Of a DNA stretch of 64,000 nucleotides, positions 34,008 through 45,448 are shown one piece after another (the first letter of the stretch is position 1; each line of letters begins with the position of its first letter). The notes beneath the pieces were generated by a model. It saw nothing but the letters and a program-made list of their open reading frames with translations. It made no database searches and was not told the origin of the DNA. Source of the DNA: Symbiodinium natans (lineage: Eukaryota > Sar > Dinophyceae > Suessiales > Symbiodiniaceae); the NCBI GenBank assembly GCA_905221605.1, contig CAJNDS010002712.1, positions 700,001 to 764,000 on the forward strand, written 5' to 3'. The translations under genes were made by a program, and so were the position numbers.

Positions 34008-34328
34008 GTGCTACTAGCTGTCTTGCGCTTTGCTCGACGCAGCGTTCAAGCAGCCCGTACCATGCGCTATGAAGACAAAGCCAGCAAGCAGATGGCAGCG
34101 GGCAGATCAGAGTTCCCTTTGCTTGCCGTGGCTCTATGCCATTTGGTCGACTCGCAAAATGTTATGGAGATGTCTCCTTCTTGCCGAGGTGACGCCGAAG
34201 ATGTGGAGAAAGCTGCGGATCGTTTGGAAAGCGCCTGCAACCTGGTGCGAATGCAGGGGAAGGGGGCTTCTGGCTTGGTGGTTCCAGTGTCGACTTGGAG
34301 CCAAATATGCCATGCCTCCGACCTTTGA
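34008..34328 (+). CDS. 106-codon ORF, helical, unrecognised
   Basis: The frame reads YEDKASKQMAAGRSEFPLLA and later DAEDVEKAADRLESACNLVR, which is strongly helical, and ends at TGA 34326-34328. A second + frame (34030-34395) is also open over most of it. No domain recognised. Confidence 0.4.
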   Translation: MLLAVLRFARRSVQAARTMRYEDKASKQMAAGRSEFPLLAVALCHLVDSQNVMEMSPSCRGDAEDVEKAADRLESACNLVRMQGKGASGLVVPVSTWSQICHASDL

Positions 34329-34875
34329 GCGACAGCTGTCGACTTTAAAAAGCCCTAAACCCCACATGCGTGGGGATACAAGTTTTAAAGCGTAAATGTG
34401 TAGCCTGGGGGGACCTCGCAAGGGCTTAAGCTGTCTGAGCCCACAGGCCCCACAAGTTTCGACATTCTGGTGTTCGGAGGCCTTATCTTCGGGATGTTGC
34501 TGGGACATTCTTCGCCATGAAATGTCTGATGCTTCGGGTTTCCGGTTCTTCTTAGGGCTTGGGCAGCTTATACACGGGAACTATAGGGCTGAGAAGGATC
34601 CGTTCCATAAGCCCTCGAGGCCAGCATCCCAAGACCCCCCGAGTCCTGGGCTGAGACAAGGTAGACAAGCGATTGCTGCTGGCGGGCCGCTGCCAGTGAT
34701 CAACCGCAGGGCATGAGCTCCATACTACGCACAGAATACCTACATGTAGAAATACATAAATATGATATGTATATATATAGGTGTGTATATATAGGTATAT
34801 ATATATATATATATACACATGCAGATATACATCTATAGTGATTAATGACTCATCATCTTATACATGTTGTCCAGG

Positions 34876-34988
34876 GGCTCATGGTCCCTGCTTTTTCCCG
34901 GTTGCTGCTGCTGGCAAAGGTGCCGTTTGGGAAGGACTCGGCCTCTGCGACACTCTCCCACCGTACTGTAGACAGCGAAAGCGGTAGA
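34876..34988 (+). CDS. Candidate exon
   Basis: After acceptor gttgtccag the frame reads HGPCFFPVAAAGKGAVWEGL and runs to TAG 34985-34987. It sits just after AT microsatellites at 34760-34820. Low support. Confidence 0.25.
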
Positions 34989-35695
34989 GGTCGAAACACA
35001 ATGAACAAACGCTTCACGACGCTCACCAATGCATTGAAGCTCAAGAGCCAACAAGACGGCACCATTTGTTCTGGCATGGGGCATGTCCAAATTCTCTTGC
35101 AATGGCTTGAGAGAGAGAGATCTGGACACTGCTTTGTAGAATCGTTTTGGTGTTAATCGTTGCTTGAGCTCGCAACAATGCAGGCCGTCTAAGTTGAGCC
35201 AGTTGAGCCTTGTTTTTCCAGTGCACCAGGGGCACTCCAACGCTGCCTGCCAGTCACATGTTATTGTGCTCTACGCTGCGCGGGCTCCATCCATGCATGT
35301 GGCTACGGCGGCTACGACAGCTAGGCTGAGAGGCTTGCGCTCCCATCAAAATCAGTGCTTGAAGCAGAGAACCTGAATGAATGTCATGGGTCCTTGGTGC
35401 GCGGAAGTTGGAAGTACACAAGTCTACCTTGACAACACCCCGCCCCCCAAACTCAAACAATCACCCCGCAACCGACAAGTTCCAAGAGTTCCGAAGAAGC
35501 TTCTCTTATACAGCCGTGCTAGACTTGAGCGCCAGTGAGATGGAGAAGGTGGAGTGGGAGTGGAGCACCAGTGAGATGGAGACGCTGGATTGGGACAAGC
35601 GCAGGTGCACTGCCCGGATGAGGTGGTGTGCTTTCAGGATGTGTAAGTTTTTGCAGATGGCGTTGATTTGCTGACATTCTGTCCTTCGCGTGAGG

Positions 35696-38600
35696 ATGCA
35701 TCAAGCGCTGGCGAAACTCGCAAGTCAAGACGACATGAGTGACTTCGTGAGTGCGGATGAAGGACTCGAACCGCAAGGATATTATAATCTTCCTGTGAGT
35801 CTATTCTGGCATGGGTCTGGTGTTGTTCGTTGATGAGCTATATATTATATACATATCAGCAGTACTCGTTATTTGCGCTGGGTTGGAAAACGCACGAAGT
35901 TCTCCAGGCCTTGATCGTCAGCAATACAACTTTTCAGGAAAGGGACCATTTACAGATGGGCAGTGACAGGCAGTAACCATTACATAGAGGTACAGGGCTC
36001 GTTTATGCAAAGCTTCTTCCCAGCTCGGTTGTTTCAGTAGCTGCCCTGCCCTTCTTTCTGATTCCAGAGCCAGGAGAAGATGCGAGCTCGGCAGTGTAGA
36101 GAGTGCTGTCGGCTTCGCCAACCTCATCAATTTTCCCGGCTACCGCGCAGTACCTCACGAGAACGATGTTTTCCATGATGACTACTACTGGAACGTCGGC
36201 GTGCAGATCCTCACGATAAGGCGCTGGTGTCTCCTCGGACAGATCGTTGAGACCTCCGACTGCATCAGACCTCGGCTGGTTGCTCGGGACCGTCAGGGCT
36301 GTGGATTTATGGTGCATTTCCACATTGGAGATCATATCTCTACTCTGCGCCTTGAGGATATGAAAGTTGGGAACACAATTGCCCTCATGGTGCCAGAGAA
36401 GCACAATTTTGTAGACAAGACGCTGGGCATCAAACACTCGCGGCAGGACACAGCTTTCATCTTTCGTTCAGCGCTGCATCCTTTGATTTCAGAAGGCGAG
36501 AAAATCATGGAGGGTGAGTTTTGCTTCCAGTGCCGCACACCGACGTCGTCGCGGTGTGCAAAGTGCGGCATTGCACTCTACTGCAGTAAGAGCTGCCAAG
36601 ACAAGCATGAGTTGCATAGAGGCTTGTGTCCTCAAATGACTGTTCTCCGAAACCTGTTGCACATGGACTTCGCCGCGCCACCCGTAGCAGCGTTGCAGAC
36701 GTGCGCAACTTTGGCTTGCCGAAGTGCTTGTGCACTACCCCGTCCCTGCCCTTGCTGTGGATTCCAGGACAAGGAGCTAGGCAACAGTGATGAGTGTCCC
36801 GGTCGTGGGCTACTCAACCATCTCGACTATCCACCTGCAGCGTGCCTCCCGCGCAAAAGTGATGCGAGTCAACAGTTCTACTACACACCTGAGGGTGTTC
36901 CAAGACGGCACTGGGCCTTAGTCGCGGAAGTGACGCAGGCTTTGCCGGACATGATTGTGGCAGAGACCAAATTTGGCGAGGAAGTGTGCTTGAAGACAAA
37001 TGGCTCCTTGAACACATCCGTCTGGAAGCATGGCAACTGCATCATTGCTTTTTACGCCCTGCTTGCGGACAGCAAGACCGATGAGATGCCAGAGTTGAAG
37101 ATTCAGTTCGATGAGATGCAAGCCTTGCAGATCCAAACCAGGGAGGGCTTACGAGAGCTGCTAGCTGCAGAGGCAGAGGTTCTCGCAAAAGTCCCTACAA
37201 CAACGACGGATGCGAGGAAGGCGTGGGAGAAAGGGGTACCCTCACCCATGACATTCGGCAAGAACCTCCTAAGCAATCTCCACGTTCATGATGAAACGGT
37301 GGTGACCTACTTGGCTTACTTGCAAGTGATGGACTGTTTCCGCGACTATTGCAGCGGCCCATGGGACTGTCATCGGTTGACAGTCCCATGGGCCGCACGG
37401 TCCAGCGCGGCTCCATTCCAAGACAGCGTAGACTCTGTAGACAGTGCTGGCCCAACCTGTGCAACGAGGGAGAAGGAGGTGAACACGCAAGGCATGGAAG
37501 CAGAGAAGCCTGAAACATGCGAGCACCTTGACTCTCCACCGTCGCCACCCACGCCGGAGCAGGAAGGTACCCTGAAACCGAGACACAACAGGACATACAC
37601 TAAGGCTGAGGTCTTTGCCGACTTGCAGGCCTTGTTGGCTGACTATCCCTCCGGTCTTGCCAGCAGCAAGCTTCCAGAAGCCTTCCAGTCAAGGTACAGC
37701 CGACCGCTCAAGCCGAAGGCATTTGGCTTCAACTCGTGGAGGATGTGGGATTCCGAAACGTCACGTCACATGCCTTGCATAGCCGCCGTAGCCCCAGGAT
37801 TGCAAAGGATGCGAAGCTGTGGAATTCTGACTTACAGTACAGGGTTGTAGCGAACTGAGAAAACATCGCATCCCACAGCGTTCCAGGAAGCTCTTGGAGG
37901 CTTGCCCCGGCTTGAAAGTTTCGGGAGAGGCTGGACAGGACATGTTGGTGTCCCGCTTGCATTTGGTCATGAGTGCTCCAGATTTCGGGCCACTCTTTGG
38001 GGAAATCCATGACATGCAGGGGCCCAAAAAGGGATCCCAACTCAGGGTCTCGAACTGACCATGTATGCAAGCTTCAGAGTCGAATTCGCGCATGCGCGGA
38101 TGTGTGTAACTATCATCTGTGTTTTTAATTCTTTTTTGTTTGTGCATGCAATGCAGTTCAGCCGAGAAACCGTATGACTGGCTGTCTTTGTGTGAATTTC
38201 CACATACGGTTAGTACTGGCTTGATAAGACATTCGCATGCACGCTCGTGCATGCACGCGCGCTTGCAAACAAACACAAAGCATGCTGCGATGCCGAATCT
38301 ACAGGTCATGAGTGCTTTATGCAAAGCAGCCAAGGTCAATCTCAAAAGTTCCGCGGCGGGGCACCCTCAGACCACCACCAGCGCACTCACGCCAACGATT
38401 CCTACGCCTTTCCCGCACTTTGGTCCAATACAGCTGAAGCCAAGCAACATCTTCTTCACACACGACAGCATCCTGAGCAAGTTCAGAGATGGGCGACTTG
38501 TGCGAGAGACGCTTCGGCAGCTGCGCGCAGGTGACATCCAACCCGACGCCATTCCAACCATGAAGGTTTGCCACCACGCAGCTGCGGGGTACCCTATCCG

Positions 38601-38763
38601 TTTCTGGACGTACACTGGAAATCGCCGACTCTGGGTCTTCAGGCAGCTGGAAGAAGAGGGCTTGATAAAGGAGGTGGGTGTGCAGTTTGTGAACAAGATC
38701 GTGCCAGCTTTTCGGTTAACCACCCGGAATGGCGGCGTTTCTCTCCGCATCCGTGGTGAATAG
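35696..38763 (+). CDS. MYND zinc finger + LOTUS/OST-HTH + ParB-like protein
   Basis: Five exons joining in phase: 35696-35794 (ATG start, donor GTGAGT), 35908-35937 (GA donor), 36024-37735, 38157-38208, 38305-38763 (TAG); about 783 residues. An N-terminal region (FANLINFPGYRAVPHENDVF) of unknown type precedes an OB-like segment before the finger. Residues ~210-245 are a MYND finger (CFQCRTPTSSRCAKCGIALY ... final Cys at 245), usually a protein-binding zinc module. About 568-632 is a LOTUS/OST-HTH domain (LLADYPSGLASSKLPEAFQS ... KAFGFNS), linked to RNA and germ-granule proteins in animals; an intron cuts it at FGFN-S. About 675-750 resembles ParB/sulfiredoxin-fold proteins (GYPIRFWTYTGNRRLWVFRQ). 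The last intron (38209-38304) is in frame and could be retained. Function is inferred only: RNA or protein adaptor. Confidence 0.85.
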
Positions 38764-39431
38764 TAGGAAGGGTTTGGTCGTCGACATTGATGGGACGGGC
38801 TTCCGTGAGTTTAGTGTGCATCCCTTGCCAATCCGCCCTGTGTCTGTCATTTTCATTGGCTCACCACGCTGCGTTGCGATGGGGCGTCGGACGGTGACAA
38901 AGGTGAAAGAAGCATCTGTCTCGTGGAATTTTCTTCGTTTCCTGCAGGGCAAGTGCGGTTTGGCACCTGCCAGAAGAACACGGCGTGTCTGCACATGACG
39001 GTTAGGCTTTGCGGGCACATTGGTTTTGCATGGACCTGAAAAAGCTAAGCTAAGAAGAACTGCGATTGCAATCGATGTTCCATGTGGGAAGATACGCTGC
39101 GTAGATCTCCTTCCCTCTTAGAGGAGCTTGGAGACTTTTGTCGCAGGCGTCTGGAAGACGGCTCACGCCCAGGTAAGGATTGATCACGACTTTTCCCTTG
39201 GCTTCTTCTTCTTCCTCCTCTCAGTTCATGCGGGGAATGTCCACGGGCTCAGATAGATTGCTTTGCTGCCTCTGAGCTGCATTAGGAGCAATATGGAGCA
39301 ATTATAATTTAGAAACTTGTTGGGCCTCGTAATGCTGGAGCATCCAGTGCAGGTTCCGGGTGGCTTCACGGTGCGCATGTGGTTGAAAGATTGGATGCAC
39401 CACAAACCCTGAACTGAAGGGACCGACAGCA
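38764..39431. other. No firm gene; probable 3' region
   Basis: A frame at 38729-38998 overlaps the end of the MYND gene in another phase (KGLVVDIDGTGFREFSVHPL) and is more likely 3' UTR. The rest shows nothing. Confidence 0.4.
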
Positions 39432-39650
39432 GTGCCTTCCCTGGAGTTTGAAGCCGTTTCCGACATTCTGATTGCGAATTGTTTCAATATAAATTTTGCA
39501 GAGTTTTGTCCGGTACAGCTGCGAGCCCGACAAAGTAGTTGGATTCTTCGCGCACCTGCTGCCCTGTCATCGGCCTTTTCTCGAGCTCTGAACTCATCAG
39601 CTTTCTTTGAGCATCTTTCAGATGGCTTGTTTGGGCCCATCAAAGAGTAA
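39302..39650. CDS. Coding-like stretch, strand undecided
   Basis: On + (39432-39650) the frame reads FEAVSDILIANCFNINFAEF to TAA. On - (39643-39302) an ATG-started 113-codon frame reads MMGPNKPSERCSKKADEFRA and ends in TAA. Both compositions are acceptable; one is a shadow of the other. Neighbouring genes favour +, the start codon favours -. Confidence 0.4.
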
Positions 39651-40275
39651 GGCGAAAGCTATAAACCTGAACCCCAACTCCAGGCCCTAAACCTTGATGG
39701 TGCATTGGTACGCAGGGCGACATGCGTGGCTAGGCAGGTGGCGGAGCAAACAAGAGCTTCAAAAATCAGTCCTGGTCAGCTAGGTGGGAGGCCGACCAAA
39801 GGACTAGAAACCGAAGCTAGCCATCAACCCTACAAACCCCAACCCGATAACTCCTCTGAACCCTGCACTTGCCGCGCCTGTGATGACGCCATGGGAACCT
39901 CGGCTCCTTGCTCACAAAGCACCGAAGGCCCTGCAGTCAGTTTGTGGGTGGATCGGGTTTAGGGTTTGTAGGCTTTGTGGAGTATATATATATATGTATA
40001 CGTATATTCATATCTATTTTATTGTGCTTATTTATGCATTTACTCATTCATTTGTGTGTATATGTATAGAGTTCATAGGGTTCTAGGGTTTATCCGGTTC
40101 TAGATGTTGTTCAGGGGCTTCGGTTTGGGATGTTTGGGCTGTGTGGTGTTGTTTTGGCTTAGGCTTAGGTATGTCATAGGATGGTTTAGGCCTGGATCGG
40201 CTTTTTTTATAAGGGATTTGTGAGTTTCATTTTCGGGGGGGTGGGGGGGGGGGGGTTGCGGCAGGGTTGAGAAAG

Positions 40276-40555
40276 GTGCAGAGGAGCCTGGGTCAGAGCA
40301 AACATGTGGGTCGTTCAGGGTCCATCTTTTGTATAAGGTGCCGTACTACATAGGGGATTCAAAAAAGGGATCCTAATTAATTAGAGAACTACCTTGGGAT
40401 GTTCCCCCTTATGCTAACAGTCCTTCATAGGGTTTCTACTAGGGGCCCTACAATCCCTAGTAAGGACTTTGACTAGAACGAGGCACTTCCCAACAGCCAC
40501 CCCTTACTTCGATTTTGCACGGTGCCTCCCCCACACTGGGATTCCTGAGTCCTGA
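40276..40555 (+). CDS. Two-exon fragment flanking a composite element intron
   Basis: Exon 40276-40330 reads SLGQSKHVGRSGSIF, ending TTTT|GTATAAGG. Exon 40497-40555 reads TPYFDFARCLPHTGIPES and stops at TGA. They join in phase (T|CC). Both are short, so support rests on phase agreement and on the intron being made of repeat elements seen elsewhere as introns. Confidence 0.35.
40331..40496 (+). mobile_element. Composite repeat-element intron
   Basis: The left part (about 40335-40371, ggtgccgtac...aaaaaaggg) matches the loop and arm of the 12443 element in reverse. The right part (40391-40496, starting accttgggatgttccc and ending cacttcccaacag) matches the intron element at 9767. The whole begins GT and ends AG. 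Confidence 0.5.
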
Positions 40556-40663
40556 GCTGCCCCGACTACCAGAAAACTAAAGAAGCCGTCGGCAGATGTG
40601 TTGCTCGTACCCGGCATCTTAAAACAAATCGATCGGCCCAAGGACCCCTTGCCCGCAAGTTAC

Positions 40664-40760
40664 CTATTATTATCATCATGGTATTATTATTGTTATTATT
40701 GTTGTTGTTATTGCTAGTATTATCATTATTGTTCTTATAATTACATTATCACCATCATGA
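40664..40760. repeat. ATT/TTA triplet-like tract
   Basis: Imperfect tattat/ttgtta tract. It lies at the end of a 179-codon minus-strand frame (40676-41215) that I do not call as a gene. Confidence 0.8.
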
Positions 40761-41489
40761 TTCTTATCATTGTCCAGCTGCAAGTGATGTCTGGCCCGAT
40801 GCCATCCAGCAAAGACGGATAAGCAGACACATGTTGGAATGGTTGCACATAATGTGTATACGCGCACGTGGCCGCATACACTAGTCAGGTATCCTCCTCT
40901 GAGGGGTGCCTCAGGAAGTGCTATCCCATCTTGTTTGGCAACCTGTGGTTTTCTGTTGTAGCAACTGCCAGTCACAATGCCAAAGCGTACCGAACCCACT
41001 TCTTGAACTGTGCAGAGCATATACGTTCTTCTCTTTACAGCCATCGTTTGGCCGGCAGCCATGGTTTTAAGGACCGGGTGGGGTTCACATCTTGTGGCTG
41101 CAAGTAGGCTGTTTGCATGTGGTCGGGAAGGGCAGTAGGGTGATTCCAGATGAGCATTGCCGCACTGTGCTGTCGGGAAGAAAGGTGATCCCTGATTCTG
41201 CTTAAATCCTTGCACTTGTAATTCATCGCCGACATCGGCGTCAACCTACGAGGAGTCCACTTCAACGAGGGACAGGCCTCTACCTGCTGCCTAGACGAAC
41301 GAGATGTGTGACGAGTTTTGGGGTTTATTCCACATCACGTTTCATCATGTTGATGATTCATCGTGGAGGCTGGCCACAAGCTTCGAAAAGAGCACCGCGA
41401 GCCACCGCAATCAACAGAACTCTATATCTGAGCAACATACAGAAGCATCCAGCTGCACTCCAAGCTCTGACTGACTGCAACTATACGAG

Positions 41490-41600
41490 CCTGATCCAAC
41501 TCCCTAAACCCCCTAAACCTCCTAAACCTCCTGAACCTCCTAAACCCACCTAAACCCCCTGAACCCCCTAAACCCCCTAGACGCCCTGAACCCTTACACC
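41490..41600. repeat. Degenerate CCTAAACC array
   Basis: Repeats of ccctaaacc and cctgaacc with variable spacing, on the opposite strand to the TTTAGGG array 100 bases on. Confidence 0.8.
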
Positions 41601-41698
41601 GAGGCTCCTTGCATCTGCCCTGGCCGCACCCGCACCATCACAACCTCTGTGGGACCGATGGGATCGCACTCCTGCAGCTCCATGGTGGCAACAAGGGC

Positions 41699-41772
41699 TG
41701 GGTTTAGGGTTTAGGGTTTAGGGTTTAGGGTTTAGGGTTTAGGGTTTAGGGTTTAGGGTTTAGGGTTTAGGG
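41699..41772 (+). repeat. Interstitial telomere array (TTTAGGG)n
   Basis: About ten perfect tandem TTTAGGG copies, then degenerate words to about 41855. Dinoflagellates and plants use this telomere repeat; here it is internal. Confidence 0.95.
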
Positions 41773-43447
41773 TGGTTTAGTTCCGGCACCTCAGAGAGCC
41801 CGGGTTCAAAGGGTTTATAGGGTTTCGGGTGTAGGGTTTAGGGGTTCAAAAGGGAGGAATGGTGCCCTGAGGCGCTGGCATTAAGTTAGGGTCGGGTCAT
41901 GCTCACAGAAGGCATGTTTCACGGTTGTGATCCTTCAAGACCTGTGGCAATTGCTGGGAGAGAGGCCCTCGTAGCCCGGACAATCCTCCGTTGTCAGCAT
42001 ACCCAGGTGCGGATGCAGCGATGTTTCACTTCCGGAAAGCTCTTGGACTTGACGATGCTGGGCGAAGTTTAGTTTGTAGCAGCGCTTGGCCGGAAATCTG
42101 AGTCAGTTCATGATGCTTCGTTGACAAGTTGATGTAGGGCGGTAGGGTAGTGGATGGCCCCTGATCGTAGCCTCTCTGCGCCTTCAAGAAGCTGCTTCGC
42201 TCGCGCATAGACCATCACAAAAGTGTGCACCATGCTGGAAAGCATTCTGGCAGCGTGTGCGGACTGCCTTGGTGCCGTCATGTCGTGTTGCAGAATCTGC
42301 ATCTTCAGATGCTGTCTACTGAGCGTGGCCTAGCAAAGGAATGGCACGACTGGCCTCCCGAACTGTGTGGATCACTGTTCTCCCCCTGCAGAACGTACCA
42401 TACAGGCCTTGCGGCATTTCAAGTGTCAAGGTAATCAAATCGCAGCCATGGATCCCAAACTGCCAGGCTCCCCGAGAAAACGCAGACGCATGTTCAACTG
42501 TTATCGGATGGGATGAAGACCAATTTGTCCCGTATTCGCCTGCGTGCATCAAAGGGGGACAGCTGTGTAGAGTTCGTGCAGAGCTTGAGGCCTCGTGGGG
42601 TTGCGCAGCTTCTAGGTTGATCCGCAAAGGCAGCGCAAGTCGGTGAAGTTCAGTTTCTGACAGGCAATTTTCAATTTGCAGGTTCTGACAAGGAAAGGTC
42701 TGTGAGAGAAGGATGGAGTCTGACACCTTTTGCATATCCCGTCCAACAGGCCGCATGGGGCTCTTCGTGCACTATGCCTGTTCATTGAATTAGCATAATT
42801 TGCCAAAAGAGTCGAGTAGCTGACCGAGATTAACGAGCCACCTAATCCCAAGCCTTCCGCTGCGTGCACAACACTGTTGCATAAGTATTGCAGCACGGTA
42901 TTTCTCGTGTGCTTGGGGATGTTAGATGCTTTACCCTTTGTTCGTGCGAGGCTGAGGGCGTCGGTTTTTGTATGCTTCCAGTGGCCCGGAAGGCGACGAT
43001 GGAGCTGGGACTGTTTGGTGGTCAGCAGCACAAGAGTGCATACCATATATAGATATCATGGGTTCTTATTGGATATACTACTATATATGTATATACATAC
43101 ATGTGTGCTGTATTATACGAAATACGTTCTGGAGTATATATTCACACACCAAATAAATTTTGTAGTTTCCATGCTGTAGACGACAACGTCAGCTGTCAGA
43201 TGTTTGAGTTTCGCATGTCTCGGGGTTGAGATCGGGATGCTTCTTGGGATTTACCCAAAATCACCAAAGCAGGTGATTTTGGGGCAAGCCGCCAGCGGTT
43301 GCGCCTTACTTATATATACATATACATGTATTTAGCTATTTGTTTGGCATGTTTCTTATTTTTATTACGATCATAATAAGCACCGATAAAACTCATTAAT
43401 TTGTGATTTGTTTAGTCCTTTACTTGTGCGTGTTTCTGGTGTCGCAG

Positions 43448-44609
43448 TACTTGCTGTAGCCGATTGGGTACCTCAAAACCTCACTTGCCACTACCAATCA
43501 ACCTCCGAGCATGCGAGCTTCTGATCTTGGCGGACCAGGATGCCTTCGATGTCTCATTCGCGCTCCAGCTTCAGAACGTCACGCTGAGGAAGCTGCCTCC
43601 GACGGCACACGGGGCTGCATCACGCAGGGTTCCTGAGCACAGAGATGACATGACACGATCGACCCTGCCTCGGATCCAACATATCTTGCAGCGCAGATCT
43701 GAGCCCATGCTGCTGTATAAGCCGTAAACTTCAGTATCGCAGCCCTCAAGTACTGCACTGAGCAAAAGAAACAACCTTAGCTCTTTGATTTGCAAGTTAC
43801 CACGGGCTCTGTCGGAACATTGCCGTCCGAGGACTGGATCCGCATGTCTCTTCCTGTCGCTGTCGGCCAAGCACTGCAAGTGGCTCCTTCAGACGTCCCC
43901 TTGGAGATGATGCTCGGAGAGCAATGCAGAGGTGCTATACAAACTCGGAGCATTGCAATATTGATGCAGTTTGGGGCTTAAAGAGCGCGCGGGGGGGGGG
44001 GGGGGGGGGGGGTGTTGCTTAACAAGGCACGGAGGTCTGTTTTGGCGCTGGGTACATTCAGATGAATCATGGGATTTCGACCTGGACTGGTCCTGGCAAA
44101 ATAGGACGCGATTGTCGTTGGGCTTTGCCCAGCGCATGAAAACGCCGCTCCCGTGCGTTTGCTGCGAAGCTCACTGCTACAGCAGTTGACTCATTGGAAT
44201 GAGTCCTTGTCTAGCTGTGCTGAAGAAGTAGAGCCAAGCAAGGATGGTCCGTGACGTCGGCACGTGCCCTGGCTCATTCTGAGCTTTGTCGAAGGGTTTC
44301 GGCTGGGCAGCTTTGGGTTTCTCATAGGCGACCGCAAGCTGAAGATGCAGCATAGCTGAGTTTTTCCTCGGGGCATGGCTCGGCACTCACCCCATGATGT
44401 GGACTAGGGCTGACGGCTATGACTAGGAACAGTACTTTGCCTTGTGGTTACTCAGGTATGACAGCCACATACTGCGAAGCTTCAAGCTTCGGCGAAAAGA
44501 TGAAGTCGAACCGGAGCCGGATTCAGGTACCATGGCCTATCCGAGCAGTTTTGATCGGTGTTGTTCTGCCTGCTTGCATCTCTGCGGCCGCAACGCAGTC
44601 TTAGTATGA
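43448..44609 (+). CDS. Unrecognised protein, four exons, ~184 residues visible
   Basis: Exons 43448-43628 (after ctggtgtcgcag), 43781-43931, 44035-44104 (GA donor) and 44456-44609 (TGA) keep phase at all three junctions. Readable parts: LLILADQDAFDVSFALQLQN, then TLPSEDWIRMSLPVAVGQAL, a Trp/Asp-rich piece (FWRWVHSDESWDFDLDWSWQ) and a Cys-rich end (FDRCCSACLHLCGRNAVLV). The poly-G run at 43991-44012 lies in the second intron. No domain recognised. The first exon starts with one base of a split codon, so 5' exons are missing. Confidence 0.65.
43991..44012. repeat. Poly-G run
   Basis: About 22 uninterrupted G residues within an intron. Confidence 0.95.
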
Positions 44610-45448
44610 TCAACCCCCCTCTCTTCCACACCCTCTCCAGGCTCCACACCCTTGTCAAAGCTTGGTATAGACCCGGCTTTCCCAAGCTTCACAAGGTGTT
44701 GCCGGGCCTCGCCCCTTGAACTTGACTCTTGCCACGCCACTAACAAGAACTATACTAACTATACAAAGGTTTTACAGGAGAAGCCCCAAACAAAGTCATG
44801 GCCTACAGCCAATTTATAATGGTCAGTTCTCTATGGTAGGCTCTGTTTTGGGGTGATATGGGCCCGTGAGGACGAGAAGAGGTTCACAACACATGTTTAG
44901 ACACACCGCTTTCTCATTCTGCATGCCTGCGAAGCAACCGGGCCTTGAATCCCCCATGTCTGAATGGCCTTCCTACTTCCCCAACAGCATGCATCGAAGG
45001 AGTTCTGCCGGAATAGAGGGAGGAAAATACGACAGAATGTAGGACCAGGGGGGAGGGCCAAGCTCTCCAGATTATGAGGAGCGAGCAACTAGGGGTTCAT
45101 TGGGAGGTGCAGGACGCTTGGGAGAACAAGCAAACGACGGAGAGGGAGAGACCCTGGACCCAGGGATGTGCAGGATGGGCTAGGGCCTACAGGGTTGGGA
45201 CTAGTTCAGAGAGAAACCAACAAAATGAAGCGAAGAGTCTGTTGTCAAATGATGTTCATACTCTTATTTTACCGATGATTACTATTGCTATGTTAGTATC
45301 CGTTCTTGCATCACCATTGTTGTTTTTACTGTTCTTACATTGTTAAACATTAAATACTACTACCATCATTAGTCTTGCTATCATTTCAATTTGTTTGTTA
45401 TAGTTTACCATCTGATTGTTAAATATGATTTGGCCTTCTTCCGGCCAG

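Noticed and set aside
40676-41215. 179-codon minus ORF
   Set aside because: Its end runs through an AT triplet tract and the + strand is also open; no splice support or domain.
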